Shown here: in pieces, positions 1 through 11,790 of the stretch | Numbering within the stretch: the stretch's first letter is position 1 | Layout: every line of letters starts with the position of its first letter | Source: Arenicola marina | Lineage: Eukaryota > Annelida > Polychaeta > Arenicolidae | Length of the DNA: 64,000 nt | Assembly: GCA_964019135.1 (NCBI GenBank) | Contig: OZ025256.1 | Span: forward strand, 38,908,035 to 38,972,034 | Direction of reading: 5' to 3' | Program-made: the position numbers and the translations under genes | The notes under the pieces: model-generated | Seen by the model: only the letters and a program-made list of their open reading frames with translations | What the model was told of the DNA's origin: nothing | Databases searched by the model: none

Positions 1-90
1 CTACGGCATACCAAGGTGGTACAACGGTTTGTCCCGGTTAGCCAAGGTAATGCTACGGCATACCAAGGTGGTACTACGGTCCTGCCCGTT
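1..90 (+). repeat. Phased GGT degenerate array, left part
   Basis: The trinucleotide GGT (or GG) recurs every 10 or 11 bases, with words such as CTACGGCATACCAAGG appearing at 1 and again at 52. The same pattern in the same orientation returns at 1570-1900 on the other side of a transposase remnant, so both probably belong to one old DNA transposon whose left end lies outside the window. Assignment as a subterminal transposon array is inference. Confidence 0.45.
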
Positions 91-380
91 CGTGCCATGG
101 TTTCCCTACGCTCTCACTAGGGGGACGCTACAGTAACCGTGTCAGGGCGTTGCCGTATGGTTGTCAGCAGGCACTGGAACCTGTGTGCTAGGATGCCGAA
201 AGCGTTCTCAACTATCCTTCGAGCCCTGGACAGCCGATAATTGAATCTCTCATCATCAGGGGGTTGCCTTTTGGAGAATGCGTTTTATGAGCCAGGTCCT
301 CAGGGCAAAGGCGTCATCAGCAGTCAGGGGCGGACCCGAGGGGGCGGGGGGCGCCGGGGGCAGGAACGAGCCAAGCACTG

Positions 381-1310
381 TTAAAGTCGGATTTGTGAGG
401 ACAAATTGAGTTGTTTATGTAAAATATTCTCACACGGCAGTGCATTGGGAGGGGGGAGTCCTATGGTTCCTTCCTCAATGGCCTCCTTCATGTCAGAGTT
501 GTTGAATACCTGGGCATCTCCGGAAGATCCATTAGCACGAACGTCCACCCAGGTGAATTTGTAATCTGGGTCCACCAGAGCCATGAGGATGATCGCATGG
601 AAGCCCTTGTAGGGGGGGGGGGTCAAGGGCGGGTCATGTTCCTAGATGACGAAAAAGATACAAAAGAAGGGCGGATAGATAATAAAAATTTCTCGATTTC
701 CCGATTCACGGTTATCTGATATTTAAATTCCCAGTTCACGATTAATAAAAATCCTTGATCACGACTGTCGGCTAATACCTCATTCCCAGTTCACGGTGAA
801 AGGAAAAGCCTATTCTCGAGGAACGGAAATACGCCCCCCCCCCCCTTGTATTCGTAGTAGATTGATCCCCCTTTGTTAGGACACCTAATGGCTAAGTGTT
901 TGCCAACCAGAGCACCGATACAATTATGGAACTGCCATCTCTGCCCGAATATCTCAGCTATAGATGTCCATTCTTGTGGGGTGATTGGAATTCTATAACT
1001 TCTTTAGCATATTCAGCTATGATTGCTTCGCACACTTCACGAATTAACAGCGAAATAGTGTTGTCAGGTACCCGGAAGTCATACATGAGTGAGTGGTAGT
1101 TATCTCCTTAGGCTTGGTACCACGGTGTTATAGCCAACTTCAACCCAGGATCTAGAGCCCTGCGAAATCATGTGTCTTGCTTCGTGATTCTGTTTTCCAG
1201 TCGCAGGAGTAATTCTTTAAACATTTCTGGATCCACACGTAGGAAGTCCTTGAAGGATCTCAATTCTTCAACACGCAATTCGTTCACCAGACGTGTGTAC
1301 TGCCCTAGTA
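381..1310 (-). pseudogene. PIF/Harbinger-like transposase remnant (DDE_Tnp_4 type)
   Basis: Read on the minus strand, several segments resemble PIF/Harbinger-type DDE transposases in the expected order: LRSFKDFLRVDPEMFKELL and RITKQDT near 1160-1300, YHSLMYDFRVPDNTISLLIR near 1020-1095, EWTSIAEIFGQRWQFHNCIG then GALVGKHLAIRC near 870-960, and KGFHAIILMALVDPDYKF followed by WVDV near 530-610. The coding frame contains stop codons and at least one frameshift. The Asp of the usual GALDGKH motif is Val here, so a catalytic residue is lost. A 231-bp insertion (612-842) further splits it. It is a dead plain DNA transposon. The segment at 1311-1541 (KKKRAKKPR on the minus strand) may be the upstream part but is not recognisable. 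Family assignment is from remembered motifs. Confidence 0.8.
612..842. mobile_element. Short insertion (MITE-like) inside the transposase, 8-bp target duplication
   Basis: The transposase frame reads GGSIYYEYKG up to about 843 and resumes at YKGFHAIIL at about 611 (minus strand). The 231 bp between has G10 at one end and a C-run at the other, and is flanked by CCCTTGTA at 604-611 and 843-850. An 8-bp duplication suits a hAT-like non-autonomous element. It contains repeated TTCCCAGTTCACGG words. No coding capacity is seen. Confidence 0.6.
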
Positions 1311-1569
1311 TCACTCGCCTCTCGACCCAAGGGTCACCAACACAGTTCTCGGTTTTTTGGCCCTTTTTTTTTTATTCTTCTGTTTTGCTGGATAACTGGG
1401 AGCATCGTCATGTCGTTTGTAGCCTGCTGTCTGTTCAACTGCAGTTGCCAGCTCATCAGCTGAAGTCTGTTCCAGTAACGTTAGTTGTTGACGACAAGAT
1501 GTGTCTCCTTCCAGGGAGCACCAATAAGTGATTTGAAACAAATGTTATCCCATTTGTATACTACCCTAG

Positions 1570-1910
1570 TGCTGCCGCGACTCACCGTGGCCCCGAACGC
1601 CACGGTTACCCCCGGTTGCCTACGGATGGCCCCGGGGTAGCTTGCACGGTGGTACTACGGTGAAGCCCGGTTGTACTGCGGTGGCACTAAGGTTTCACAA
1701 GGTTTGACAATACCGGGGCTCGGTCCCGGTTCATGCCGGTAGTTTTGAACAGTTCAAAACCACCGGGGCAACCTACGGTTCACCACGGTACACCCCGGAT
1801 CACCCCGAATTGACTACGGACTCGCTACGATTGCCCAGCGTTGTCCAAGATTGTCCAAGGTTTTCAGAACCGGGGTAAACCGGGATTATGAACCGGCACA
1901 GCACAGCTAC
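1570..1910 (+). repeat. Phased GGT/CGG degenerate array with central palindrome
   Basis: GGT or CGG words repeat every 10-11 bases over about 330 bp, without a conserved longer unit. The array has a perfect palindrome, GTTTTGAAC-A-GTTCAAAAC, near 1741-1759. The left half has GGT on the plus strand and the right half CGG. It flanks the transposase remnant and could be a cluster of protein-binding sites at a transposon end (inference). Confidence 0.5.
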
Positions 1911-2091
1911 CCTGCTCCAGGTTTGACGTATAATGCCAGATATGTCATAATTATGTATAACAAAACTCGCTGCTCATATGAATGGAGTGAGTCACGTGAT
2001 GCAACTTTGTTGGATTATTGATTCCCAGAGAGTTAATAGTGGAAGTTTAAAATAGGCATCGATCTGGTAGAAAACACGAATATTATGAAAT

Positions 2092-5000
2092 ATCATGCCA
2101 CTGCCGACAGCCCATGGTTGATGCCACTGCCGGCAGCCCATGGTTGATGCCACTGCCGACAGCCCATGGTTGATGCCACTGCCGGCAGCCCATGGTTGAT
2201 GCCACTGCCGACAGCCCATGTTTGATGCCACTGCCGGCAGCCCATGGTTGATGCCACTGCCGACAGCCCATGGTTGATGCCACTGCCGACAGCCCATGGT
2301 TGATGCCACTGCCGACAGCCCATGGTTGATGCCACTGCCGGCAGCCCATGGTTGATGCCACTGCCGACAGCCCATGGTTGATGCCACTGCCGACAGCCCA
2401 TGGTTGATGCCACTGCCGACAGCCCATGGTTGATGCCACTGCCGACAGCCATGGTTGATGCCACTGCCGGCAGCCCATGGTTGATGCCACTGCCGACAGC
2501 CCATGGTTGATGCCACTGCCGACAGCCATGGTTGATGCCACTGCCGGCAGCCCATGGTTGATGCCACTGCCGACAGCCCATGGTTGATGCCACTGCCGAC
2601 AGCCCATGGTTGATGCCACTGCCGACAGCCCATGGTTGATGCCACTGCCGACAGCCATGGTTGATGCCACTGCCGGCAGCCCATGGTTGATGCCACTGCC
2701 GACAGCTCATGGTTGATGCCACTGCCGACAGCCCATGGTTGATGCCACTGCCGACAGCCCATGGTTGATGCCACTGCCGACAGCCATGGTTGATGCCACT
2801 GCCGGCAGCCCATGGTTGATGCCACTGCCGACAGCCATGGTTGATGCCACTGCCGGCAGCCCATGGTTGATGCCACTGCCGACAGCCCATGGTTGATGCC
2901 ACTGCCGACAGCCATGGTTGATGCCACTGCCGGCAGCCCATGGTTGATGCCACTGCCGACAGCCCATGGTTGATGCCACTGCCGACAGCCCATGGTTGAT
3001 GCCACTGCCGACAGCCCATGGTTGATGCCACTGCCGACAGCCATGGTTGATGCCACTGCCGGCAGCCCATGGTTGATGCCACTGCCGGCAGCCCATGGTT
3101 GATGCCACTGCCGACAGCCCATGGTTGATGCCACTGCCGGCAGCCCATGGTTGATGCCACTGCCGACAGCCCATGGTTGATGCCACTGCCGACAGCCCAT
3201 GGTTGATGCCACTGCCGGCAGCCCATGGTTGATGCCACTGCCGGCAGCCCATGGTTGATGCCACTGCCGGCAGCCCATGGTTGATGCCACTGCCGACAGC
3301 CCATGGTTGATGCCACTGCCGGCAGCCCATGGTTGATGCCACTGCCGACAGCCCATGGTTGATGCCACTGCCGACAGCCCATGGTTGATGCCACTGCCGA
3401 CAGCCCATGGTTGATGCCACTGCCGACAGCCATGGTTGATGCCACTGCCGGCAGCCCATGGTTGATGCCACTGCCGACAGCCCATGGTTGATGCCACTGC
3501 CGACAGCCATGGTTGATGCCACTGCCGGCAGCCCATGGTTGATGCCACTGCCGACAGCCCATGGTTGATGCCACTGCCGACAGCCCATGGTTGATGCCAC
3601 TGCCGACAGCCCATGGTTGATGTCACTGCCGACAGCCATGGTTGATGCCACTGCCGGCAGCCCATGGTTGATGCCACTGCCGCCAGCTCATGGTTGATGC
3701 CACTGCCGACAGCCCATGGTTGATGCCACTGCCGACAGCCCATGGTTGATGCCACTGCCGACAGCCATGGTTGATGCCACTGCCGGCAGCCCATGGTTGA
3801 TGCCACTGCCGACAGCCCATGGTTGATGCCACTGCCGGCAGCCCATGGTTGATGCCACTGCCGACAGCCCATGGTTGATGCCACTGCCGACAGCCATGGT
3901 TGATGCCACTGCCGGCAGCCCATGGTTGATGCCACTGCCGACAGCCCATGGTTGATGCCACTGCCGACAGCCCATGGTTGATGCCACTGCCGACAGCCCA
4001 TGGTTGATGCCACTGCCGACAGCCATGGTTGATGCCACTGCCGGCAGCCCATGGTTGATGCCACTGCCGGCAGCCCATGGTTGATGCCACTGCCGACAGC
4101 CCATGGTTGATGCCACTGCCGGCAGCCCATGGTTGATGCCACTGCCGACAGCCCATGGTTGATGCCACTGCCGACAGCCCATGGTTGATGCCACTGCCGG
4201 CAGCCCATGGTTGATGCCACTGCCGGCAGCCCATGGTTGATGCCACTGCCGGCAGCCCATGGTTGATGCTACTGCCGACAGCCCATGGTTGATGCCACTG
4301 CCGGCAGCCCATGGTTGATGCCACTGCCGACAGCCCATGGTTGATGCCACTGCCGACAGCCCATGGTTGATGCCACTGCCGGCAGCCCATGGTTGATGCC
4401 ACTGCCGGCAGCCCATGGTTGATGCCACTGCCGACAGCCCATGGTTGATGCCACTGCCGGCAGCCCATGGTTGATGCCACTGCCGACAGCTCATGGTTGA
4501 TGCCACTGCCGACAGCCCATGGTTGATGCCACTGCCGACAGCCCATGGTTGATGCCACTGCCGACAGCCCATGGTTGATGCCACTGCCGACAGCCCATGG
4601 TTAATGCCACTGCCGACAGCCCATGGTTGATGCCACTGCCGACAGCCCATGGTTGATGCCACTGCCGACAGCCCATGGTTGATGCCACTGCCGACAGCCC
4701 ATGGTTAATGCCACTGCCGACAGCCCATGGTTGATGCCACTGCCGACAGCCCATGGTTGATGCCACTGCCGACAGCCCATGGTTGATGCCACTGCCGACA
4801 GCCCATGGTTGATGCCACTGCCGACAGCCCATGGTTGATGCCACTGCCGACAGCCCATGGTTGATGCCACTGCCGACAGCCCATGGTTGATGCCACTGCC
4901 GGCAGCCCATGGTTGATGCCACTGCCGACAGCCCATGGTTGATGCCACTGCCGACAGCCCATGGTTGATGCCACTGCCGGCAGCCCATGGTTGATGCCAC

Positions 5001-5208
5001 TGCCGACAGCCCATGGTTGATGCCACTGCCGACAGCCCATGGTTGATGCCACTGCCGGCAGCCCATGGTTGATGCCACTGCCGACAGCCCATGGTTGATG
5101 CCACTGCCGGCAGCCCATGGTTGATGCCACTGCCGACAGCCCATGGTTGATGCCACTGCCGGCAGCCCATGGTTGATGCCACTGCCGACAGCCCATGGTT
5201 GATGCCAA
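2092..5208. repeat. 26-bp minisatellite, about 120 units
   Basis: The unit is TGCCACTGCCGACAGCCCAT followed by GGTTGA. Two main variants occur (GACAG and GGCAG), and many units are 25 bp through loss of one C in the CCC. The variants recur in larger blocks, suggesting higher-order duplication. The minus strand of the unit has no stop in any frame, so long open frames (such as repeats of GCRQWHQPW and SGINHGL) arise automatically. I read it as non-coding. Confidence 0.97.
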
Positions 5209-5394
5209 ATAGACAGAAGGTGGGGTGACCCCCACACCCGTATATAGGTCGCATGTTGTGTGGTGTTATATTGCATACACATGCACATTGTGCTTCATGA
5301 CGTAAATGAAGCATCTATAACGTAACGCCGTTATCGTGTTAGAGGGAACATACGCTCAAGTCTTCACTGGCAAATTCGATTTTGTGCATCCGCC
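5209..5394. other. Spacer between arrays
   Basis: A short unique segment with a TATATAGG-like motif near 5241. No gene can be supported. Confidence 0.4.
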
Positions 5395-5660
5395 TGCATA
5401 CGGGCTGGCTGGCGGGCTGGCTAGCTGGCTGTCTGGCTGGCTAGGGGGGCTAGGGGGCTGGCTGGCTGGTTGGCTGGCTATCTGGCTGTCTGGCTGGCTA
5501 GGGGGGCTAGGGGGCTGGCTGGCTGGTTGGCTGGCTAGCTGGCTGTCTGGCGGGTTAGGGGGGCTAGCAGGCTGATGGGCTAGCGGGCTGGTTGGCCTCG
5601 CTGACTGGTTGGCTGGCGGGCTGGCGGGCGGGAGGGCTGGCTGGCTGTCCCCAGAGTGGG
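5395..5660. repeat. GGCT/GGGGGGCTA simple-repeat tract
   Basis: Imperfect GGCTGGCT repeats with intercalated G6 runs (CTAGGGGGGCTAGGGGGCTG) and an internal direct repeat of about 80 bp. It is strongly G-rich on the plus strand. Confidence 0.9.
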
Positions 5661-6782
5661 TCACCAGTGTGTCCTGTACCCAGCACCCGTCAGTACATGC
5701 CCCACTTTTTGTCACATGACTCACGCCAGGACAACTGCCATCCATGGTGTCACCGTCTCGTGCTGGGTCGTAACCACCCGCTTGTAAACAACTCAGCGCG
5801 TGCAGCGGGGGTATAGACTCGAGTGGCTGAAGATTAAAGTGGGGGTCGCCATGGACATTGCCTTGGGGGACACTGCCTTGGATGATACTGCCTGGGGGGG
5901 GGGGGGGGGGTGGGCGCCACACACACCAAGGTCCTAATCGGCGCGGTTTACGACTGTGGGAACCCCATTGATTAGTTTTCAAGAGGGTGGGTTGGCAATC
6001 CTCGGATCCTTGCCTCAGCAGGGTCTCAGCACCACGCAACGCAAGATATCATGGCCGTTAACCACCACTCAAGGCTGCTCCTTGTTGTAATACTGACCTT
6101 AGAGCTATTTACACAGCAATCTTCTCCACGATAAACTCAATGACATACTTAATGAAGAACACATACGTTGAATGAAATATATCACGAGCGGGCGACGTCA
6201 CCGGTTATGTATCGATAATAAAGGCAAGTAGTAAAGTGGCACTGGCTTGCATGCAGGGTATTAGCCAGAACGTTTTGTTTACCAGCCAACATTTACCAAA
6301 ACAACTGTTCGGTGTACACAGGGCACATTTCTTTGGTAGCCCGATATTTCTTTCACCCGGGTATCGGTGCGGGCGCATCCATTCGGTATGCCGATGTGCC
6401 CCGTTTAAAACAACACGGGACATTCGGGAGAAGATGGCGGCTGATTGAAAGGTGACGAGAGTAGGGTGGTTCCAGTGCCCCTACGTGCACCGGATGTGAA
6501 CGGTGTATGAATTTTATTGGAATAGGCATATCCCTATCGGCACACCCGGAAGTTCCCTGTCACGTGTTGCGGGTCCCGGGCGGGATATCGAACCTGGCCC
6601 AAAGAAATGCGCCCACAAACAACATGGCGTCAGCCGACCAGGCTGTCGCATTGCGAGCTCGCAATTAATAAATAGCAGCGGTTCTCATCGAGTTATCAAA
6701 TTGTGAGCGCTATGATTTTCTTCCAGACATCGTGACCCATCGTGACATTGTTTTGGCGGGTAAATAGCTGCCTGGCTGCATA
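5661..6782. other. Gene-poor segment, possible promoter-like ATGs
   Basis: It contains a G18 run at about 5890. Two short ATG contexts occur at 6434 (ATGGCGGCTGATTGA) and 6624 (an open frame reading MASADQAVALRARN then stop). Such ATGGCG sites occur at promoters, but no donor, domain or repeat copy supports a gene here. A minus-strand open frame over 5660-6039 has spaced cysteines but no recognisable domain. Confidence 0.3.
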
Positions 6783-7078
6783 GTGGCTGGCGGACCCGCG
6801 GGCGGACCCGCGGGCTGGCTGGCGGCTGGCTGGCGGGCGGGTTGGCTGGCTCGCTGGCTGGCTGGCTGGCGGGCTGGCTGGCGGTCTGGCTGGCGGCTGG
6901 CTGGCGGGCTGACTGGCTGCCTGGCTGGCAGTCTGACTGGCGGTCTGGCTGGCGGGCAGTCTGGCTGGCGGTCTGGCTGGCGGGCTGGCTGGTGGTCTGG
7001 CTGGCGATCTGGCTGGTGGGCTTGCTGGCTGGTGGGCTGGCTGGCGGGCTGGCTGGTGGTCTGGCTGGCGGCTGGCTG

Positions 7079-7124
<46 letters not shown>

Positions 7125-7558
7125 GGGATGGCTGGTGGTCTGGCTGGCGGCTGGCTGGCGGGCGGGATGGCTGGTGGTCTGGCTGGCGGCTGGCTGGCTG
7201 GCTGGCTGGCTGGCGGGCTGGCTGGTGGTCTGGCTGGCGGCTGGCTGGCGGGCGGGATGGCTGGTGGTCTGGCTGGCGGCTGGCTGGCTGGCTGGCTGGC
7301 TGGCGGGCTGGCTGGTGGTCTGGCTGGCTAGCGGGCTGGCTGGCGGTCTGGCTGGCGGCTGGCTGGCTGGCGGTCTGAATGGATGGCTGGCTGGCTGGCT
7401 GGCTGGCTAGCTGGCGGTCTGGCTGGTGGTCTGGCTGGCGGCTGGCTGGCTGGCGGGATGGCTGGTGGTCTGGCTGGCGGCTGGCTGGCTTGCTGGCTGG
7501 CTGGCTGGCTGGCTTGCTGGCTGGCGGGCTGGCTGGTGGTTTGGCTGGCGGCTGGCTG

Positions 7559-7596
<38 letters not shown>

Positions 7597-7756
7597 GGGA
7601 TGGCTGGTGGTCTGGCTGGCGGCTGGCTGGCGGGCAGTCTGGCTGGCGGTCTGGCTGGCGGGGTGGCTGGTGGTCTGGCTGGCGATCTGGCTGGTGGGCT
7701 TGCTGGCTGGCTTGCTGGCTGGCGGGCTGGCTGGTGGTCTGGCTGGCGGCTGGCTG

Positions 7757-7798
<42 letters not shown>

Positions 7799-8262
7799 GG
7801 GATGGCTGGTGGTCTGGCTGGTGGCTGGCTGGCGGGCGGGATGGCTGGTGGTCTGGCTGGCGGCTGGCTGGCTGGCTGGCTGGCTGGCGGGCTGGCTGGT
7901 GGTCTGGCTGGCGGCTGGCTGGCGGGCGGGATTGCTGGTGGTCTGGCTGGCGGCTGGCCGGCTGGCTGGCTGGCTGGCTGGCGGGCTGGCTGGTGGTCTG
8001 GCTGGCGGCTGGCTGGCGGGCTGACAGGTGGTCTGGCTGGCGGCTGGCTGGCGTCTGGCTGGCTAGCGGGCTGGCTGGCGGTCTGGCTGGCGGCTGGCTG
8101 GCTGGCTGGCTGACTGGCTGGCGGTCTGAATGGATGGCTGGCTGGCTGGCTGGCTGGCTAGCTGGCGGTCTGGCTGGTGGTCTTGCTGGCGGCTGGCTGG
8201 CTGGCGGGATGCCTGGTGGTCTGGCTGGCGGCTGGCTGGCTGGCTGGCTGGCTGGCTAGCGG
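6783..8262. repeat. 1.5-kb GGCT/CTGG compound array
   Basis: An almost pure run of GGCTGGCT tetranucleotides, punctuated by GGCGG, GGTGGTCT and GGATGG. Longer blocks recur: the word around CAGTCTGGCTGGCGGTCTGG appears near 6958 and again near 7636, and a block starting ATGGATGGCTGG appears near 7380 and 8131. There are therefore kilobase-scale internal duplications. Trp/Ala/Gly-rich frames through it are by-products of the repeat. Confidence 0.95.
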
Positions 8263-9216
8263 TCTATGTAAGCACAAAGCGCCTACAGATCTAGGTTTAT
8301 TCATTCTGACCCGCTAAACCGGTCACGCTGGGTTTTGCCAGACCTTTGACTATTGACACTTTGCTATCAATCGGATCTTCTTTAAGCACAACGAGTATAA
8401 CAAGAAAGAAAATTCGGTCACAGACATTTGCAACCTTTGATTCTCGACTTATAGTAATGTCGCGGAATCGGTTTTTGACAGTTGTTGGAGGTCAGTGACC
8501 GCGGTGGCGCCTCAACTTGGCTCAAGAGTTGTTTCTTGTTTATATTCCGTTTGACGTTAATTCGCTGATTGTACGCGCCGATCAACTTTATAATCAGGTT
8601 CTTTATGTGGAAACTTACCTATTGTACTTGTTTGATTGAAGTATCCTTGCATTTAAATTCCTTTTTATCGTGAATTTAGAAGTCTGTTGAACTTAGTGCG
8701 GTTTCTTTGAAACAAGGCGACTAAGCGACCTTGACCTTAACGTCTCTTGTTTAGAATTTTTTAATAATACTTTGCATGCAACTTCTCGTGTCTGGCTGTT
8801 ATTTCATGTGCCATCTTGAACAAGAATCCCGGCTACACGTTTTTGACCCCTTTGATAACGAATCAGCGTAAGACTAAATATTTTGGATGAATAGGTTCTT
8901 GCAAAAACTATCATGAATGAGAGCTGTAGGAATGTAATGTATTGCCAGATAAACATGATAGTAGATTAATATAATATTTGTTGTTGTTACAGAGGACATT
9001 GTCGGAATAAATAATGATGTGAATAAATAACGGTCCAGTAATTGATTTTATAATCTCATACTATATGAGAACGAAATACGCGGACTTTGTCTGAACCCCG
9101 CGATTACAGTATATGAATGCTATGACCTGTCAACCGGCCACTCCACCAAATTTTTGACGACTGGGGGGGGGGGGGATCCCTGAAACTTGCGACCAGGTGG
9201 GTGTCCACGCCGCCCA
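8263..9216. other. Unique segment, no gene seen
   Basis: Mixed-composition DNA without a long open frame or recognisable exon. A G14 run lies near 9165. Confidence 0.4.
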
Positions 9217-9365
9217 GATAGCGTTCTTCCTAAAAAAAAAGGGGGGATGGCGGGTCCACGCCTCAAATGCCATAAATTTAGCATTTAAAAACGGCATTTA
9301 TCCTTAAAAGGAGGGGAGGTCCGGACCCCCTGGACTCCCCCCCCCCCCGGCTCCGCCCTTACGTA
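9217..9365. repeat. Dispersed repeat R1, copy 1
   Basis: Shares with 11128-11283 the ordered words CAGATAGCGTTCTT, CACGCCTCAAATG, GCATT followed by an A-rich stretch, and a terminal CTCCGCCCTT. The two copies lie in the same orientation. It resembles the end of an old transposable element; the family is not identified. Confidence 0.7.
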
Positions 9366-10185
9366 TTGGTTGTATCTGGCTGTGCCCCCCAATTGTAAAA
9401 ATCTTCCTACTCCTATGCGGTACTGTATGATGTCCGTGGATGGCCATGCTAGCCCACCTCACCCACTCTTACCCTCCGTGAAGTATGATGCAAACATTAG
9501 TGTCACTGTCTGAATTGAATCCCCCCCCCCTCCCACAGCCCCTCGGTATCTTCTTCAACCAGAAATCAACAACAAATCAAACCCTTGACGCCTTTTATGA
9601 AGACAAGCACGAGTCTCACAATGGGTCGAAGTTCAATTGGGGACAGGCCATTTGGTTCCCCGAGGAGGGGCTATGGTTTTTGGCGGACATTTCTGGGGTT
9701 CAACTGGCAATAATAATCTGGCATTGAAATTGTCGGGAAAAAAATGGCGTTGAAGTTTCCTAAAGACACTCTTGGCCGTACACAAAAAACACATAGTAAA
9801 CAACAATTTCTTGCGGCCATATCTGCGTAAAAATATCCAGACTCAAGCACAAAACCAGCCCCCCCCCCCACCCCCCACCCCTGGTAGTCAAATGATGCGT
9901 CCCCTGCAGACAGGTGGCTGACCCCGCGTGCAGAGGACCTCTCCTAATGAGAACTTGACGCGTGTTAAGATTTGAAGAGATGCGCAGAACACAGACATCC
10001 ACAGCTCATCCACTCTCATGTTTTATTGCGCTACATACGTGATTTTGGCTTAACGATATCTAACCTTAAAACATCCTGGTGACACATCCACACATGGGTC
10101 CCGGAATGAGACGGAATATGCCCCCTACCGGTGTCTCAATAACTACCATTGTCTTAGCTCAGTAGCTGTCGATCTAAACCATGCA
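9366..10185. other. No gene seen
   Basis: Contains C-runs near 9525 and 9865 and no recognisable coding exon or repeat copy. Confidence 0.35.
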
Positions 10186-10345
10186 TGAAGCTAAACCGGT
10201 CAAGTGTCTGTCCCGGTTGTCTGTCTGAACCGCTTGTCTGTCCAAACCGGCCACTTGTCTGAACAGGTTGTCTGTCTAAACCGGCCAATTGTCTAAACCA
10301 GTTGTCTGTTTAAACGGTTATTTGTCTAAACCGGCCAAGCCGCAC
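10186..10345. repeat. Degenerate AACCGG/TTGTCTGT tandem repeat
   Basis: Words such as CTAAACCGGCCA and TTGTCTGTCT alternate every 18-22 bp in about eight degenerate copies. Confidence 0.75.
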
Positions 10346-10504
10346 TGGCAAATCCAACGTCACTGTGTGAAAGGTACGCTAAGGGCCTTAATATATGTAG
10401 CATACTTCATATAGAGCATATATTTTGGCGTTATACTATCGTTGTAGGTTTTTCACGTTGATTCAATGTGGCCTATAGATTTAATAATATAGATGTTTTA
10501 CCCG

Positions 10505-10735
10505 CACAAAATCCTGGATCCGGCCTCTTGATATATACATGCGATGTGCAAAGGTCTTGGGGTCCAGCAGCAAGGGAACAGTATTGTGAGGTAACAACAT
10601 ATGACGTAGCCTGTAGTCTAGCCATAATCATGATAATAGGCTGTGAATGTGCGGTAAAACGCAAATCGTAGACCAAACACATTGTCTTGAAGATTGTTGC
10701 TTACTCATACAAGATGTCCACACTTGGCGATTATC
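10505..10735 (+). repeat. Inverted-repeat arm A (dispersed repeat R2)
   Basis: Matches the reverse complement of 11560-11790: shared words include AAATCCTGGA, GCGATGTGC, GCCATAATCATGATAATAGG, CGTAGACCAAACACA and GAAGATTGTTGCTTACT. The arms differ by substitutions and a few indels, so they are diverged copies about 830 bp apart. Confidence 0.85.
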
Positions 10736-11127
10736 AGCCCCCCTGGTGTTACCAAAGTGACCCAGTGCAGCAGCCTCCCTGGTTAGTCTCTCCCACAGCC
10801 CCCCGCCGCGTAGCCCGCTCACTCAGATTGGGCGAGTGGAGGTGGGGCTGAGGAAGAGCCTACCTCCTTGGTGTGACACCCTCGCTAAGGTGACCCAGTG
10901 ACCCAGGTTACTTCACAGGTTCACAGAGCGACACCACTTCAAGTTCAATGGCCGTGACTATCAGGTCAGTGAGTCCCTCGTGTGGTAAAGGTCTCTTCCG
11001 ACACAATCACATCCAGGGTAGACCTTGCCCTGCACGCGTCCTGGACCCACAACATTGTCTCTGACCCGTCTTCCTTCCTACGTCACATGGTTACCTCGAT
11101 GAGGGCTGGTTGGATGGCCCTATCTAG

Positions 11128-11283
11128 CCTCAGATAGCGTTCTTTCTCCAAAAAAGGGGGTTGGGGGGGGGGGGGGTTGGTTCACGCCTCAAATGGCATT
11201 AATTTTGCATTGAAAGACGGCTTTTTTCCTCAAAAAGGGGGAAAGGGGACCCCTTGAACTCCCCTCCTGTATCCGCCCTTGTA
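11128..11283. repeat. Dispersed repeat R1, copy 2
   Basis: Second copy of the element at 9217-9365, in the same orientation, with a G16 run near 11160. It lies between the two R2 arms. Confidence 0.7.
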
Positions 11284-11559
11284 TCCCCTTCTGCTCTAAG
11301 TTCACTGGGTCACAACTGTGATCTGGTGGTACATAAAGGTCGGGGTTCATTGTGAGACAGTGGCTCCCTATAAAGTGACACTTTTACTACATCACCACAG
11401 CAGTGGGCTAAATAGTCTTGAAAATGACTCACTTTGATAACAGATAACAAAGGACGCTTCGTTGTTATTGTCCTCTTCTTTGTTTGACTTGACTTGTTAT
11501 GTCGGGGCGTCGAGTCGAGTGTTTTGCTGACGTCAAACACATCGAGACATTGGAATACG

Positions 11560-11790
11560 GGTCGCCAAGTGTGTACATCTTGTATAGTAAGCAACAATCT
11601 TCAAGACAGTGTGTTTGGTCTACGATCTGCGTTTTACCGAACATTTTTTTTATTGAATCCTTCAAAGCCTATTATCATGATTATGGCTACAGGCCTTACA
11701 ATTCTGTTTCCATGTTGTTGAACCCGAAAAACTTCGCACATCGCATATATATATATCAACAGGGGGGTCCAGGATTTTGAAAATGATGGG
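11560..11790 (-). repeat. Inverted-repeat arm B (dispersed repeat R2)
   Basis: Reverse-complement partner of 10505-10735. Its end carries GGGGGGTCCAGGATTTTG, resembling the GGGGCGGATCCAG ends of MITEs elsewhere in the window. Confidence 0.85.

Noticed and set aside
1992-5314. Long minus-strand frames over the 26-bp array (GCRQWHQPW/SGINHGL repeats)
   Set aside because: The unit lacks stops on that strand, and frequent 25-bp units shift frame constantly. This is not how a coding repeat behaves.
6783-8262. Trp/Gly/Ala-rich frames through the GGCT tract
   Set aside because: Low-complexity by-product, open in several frames.
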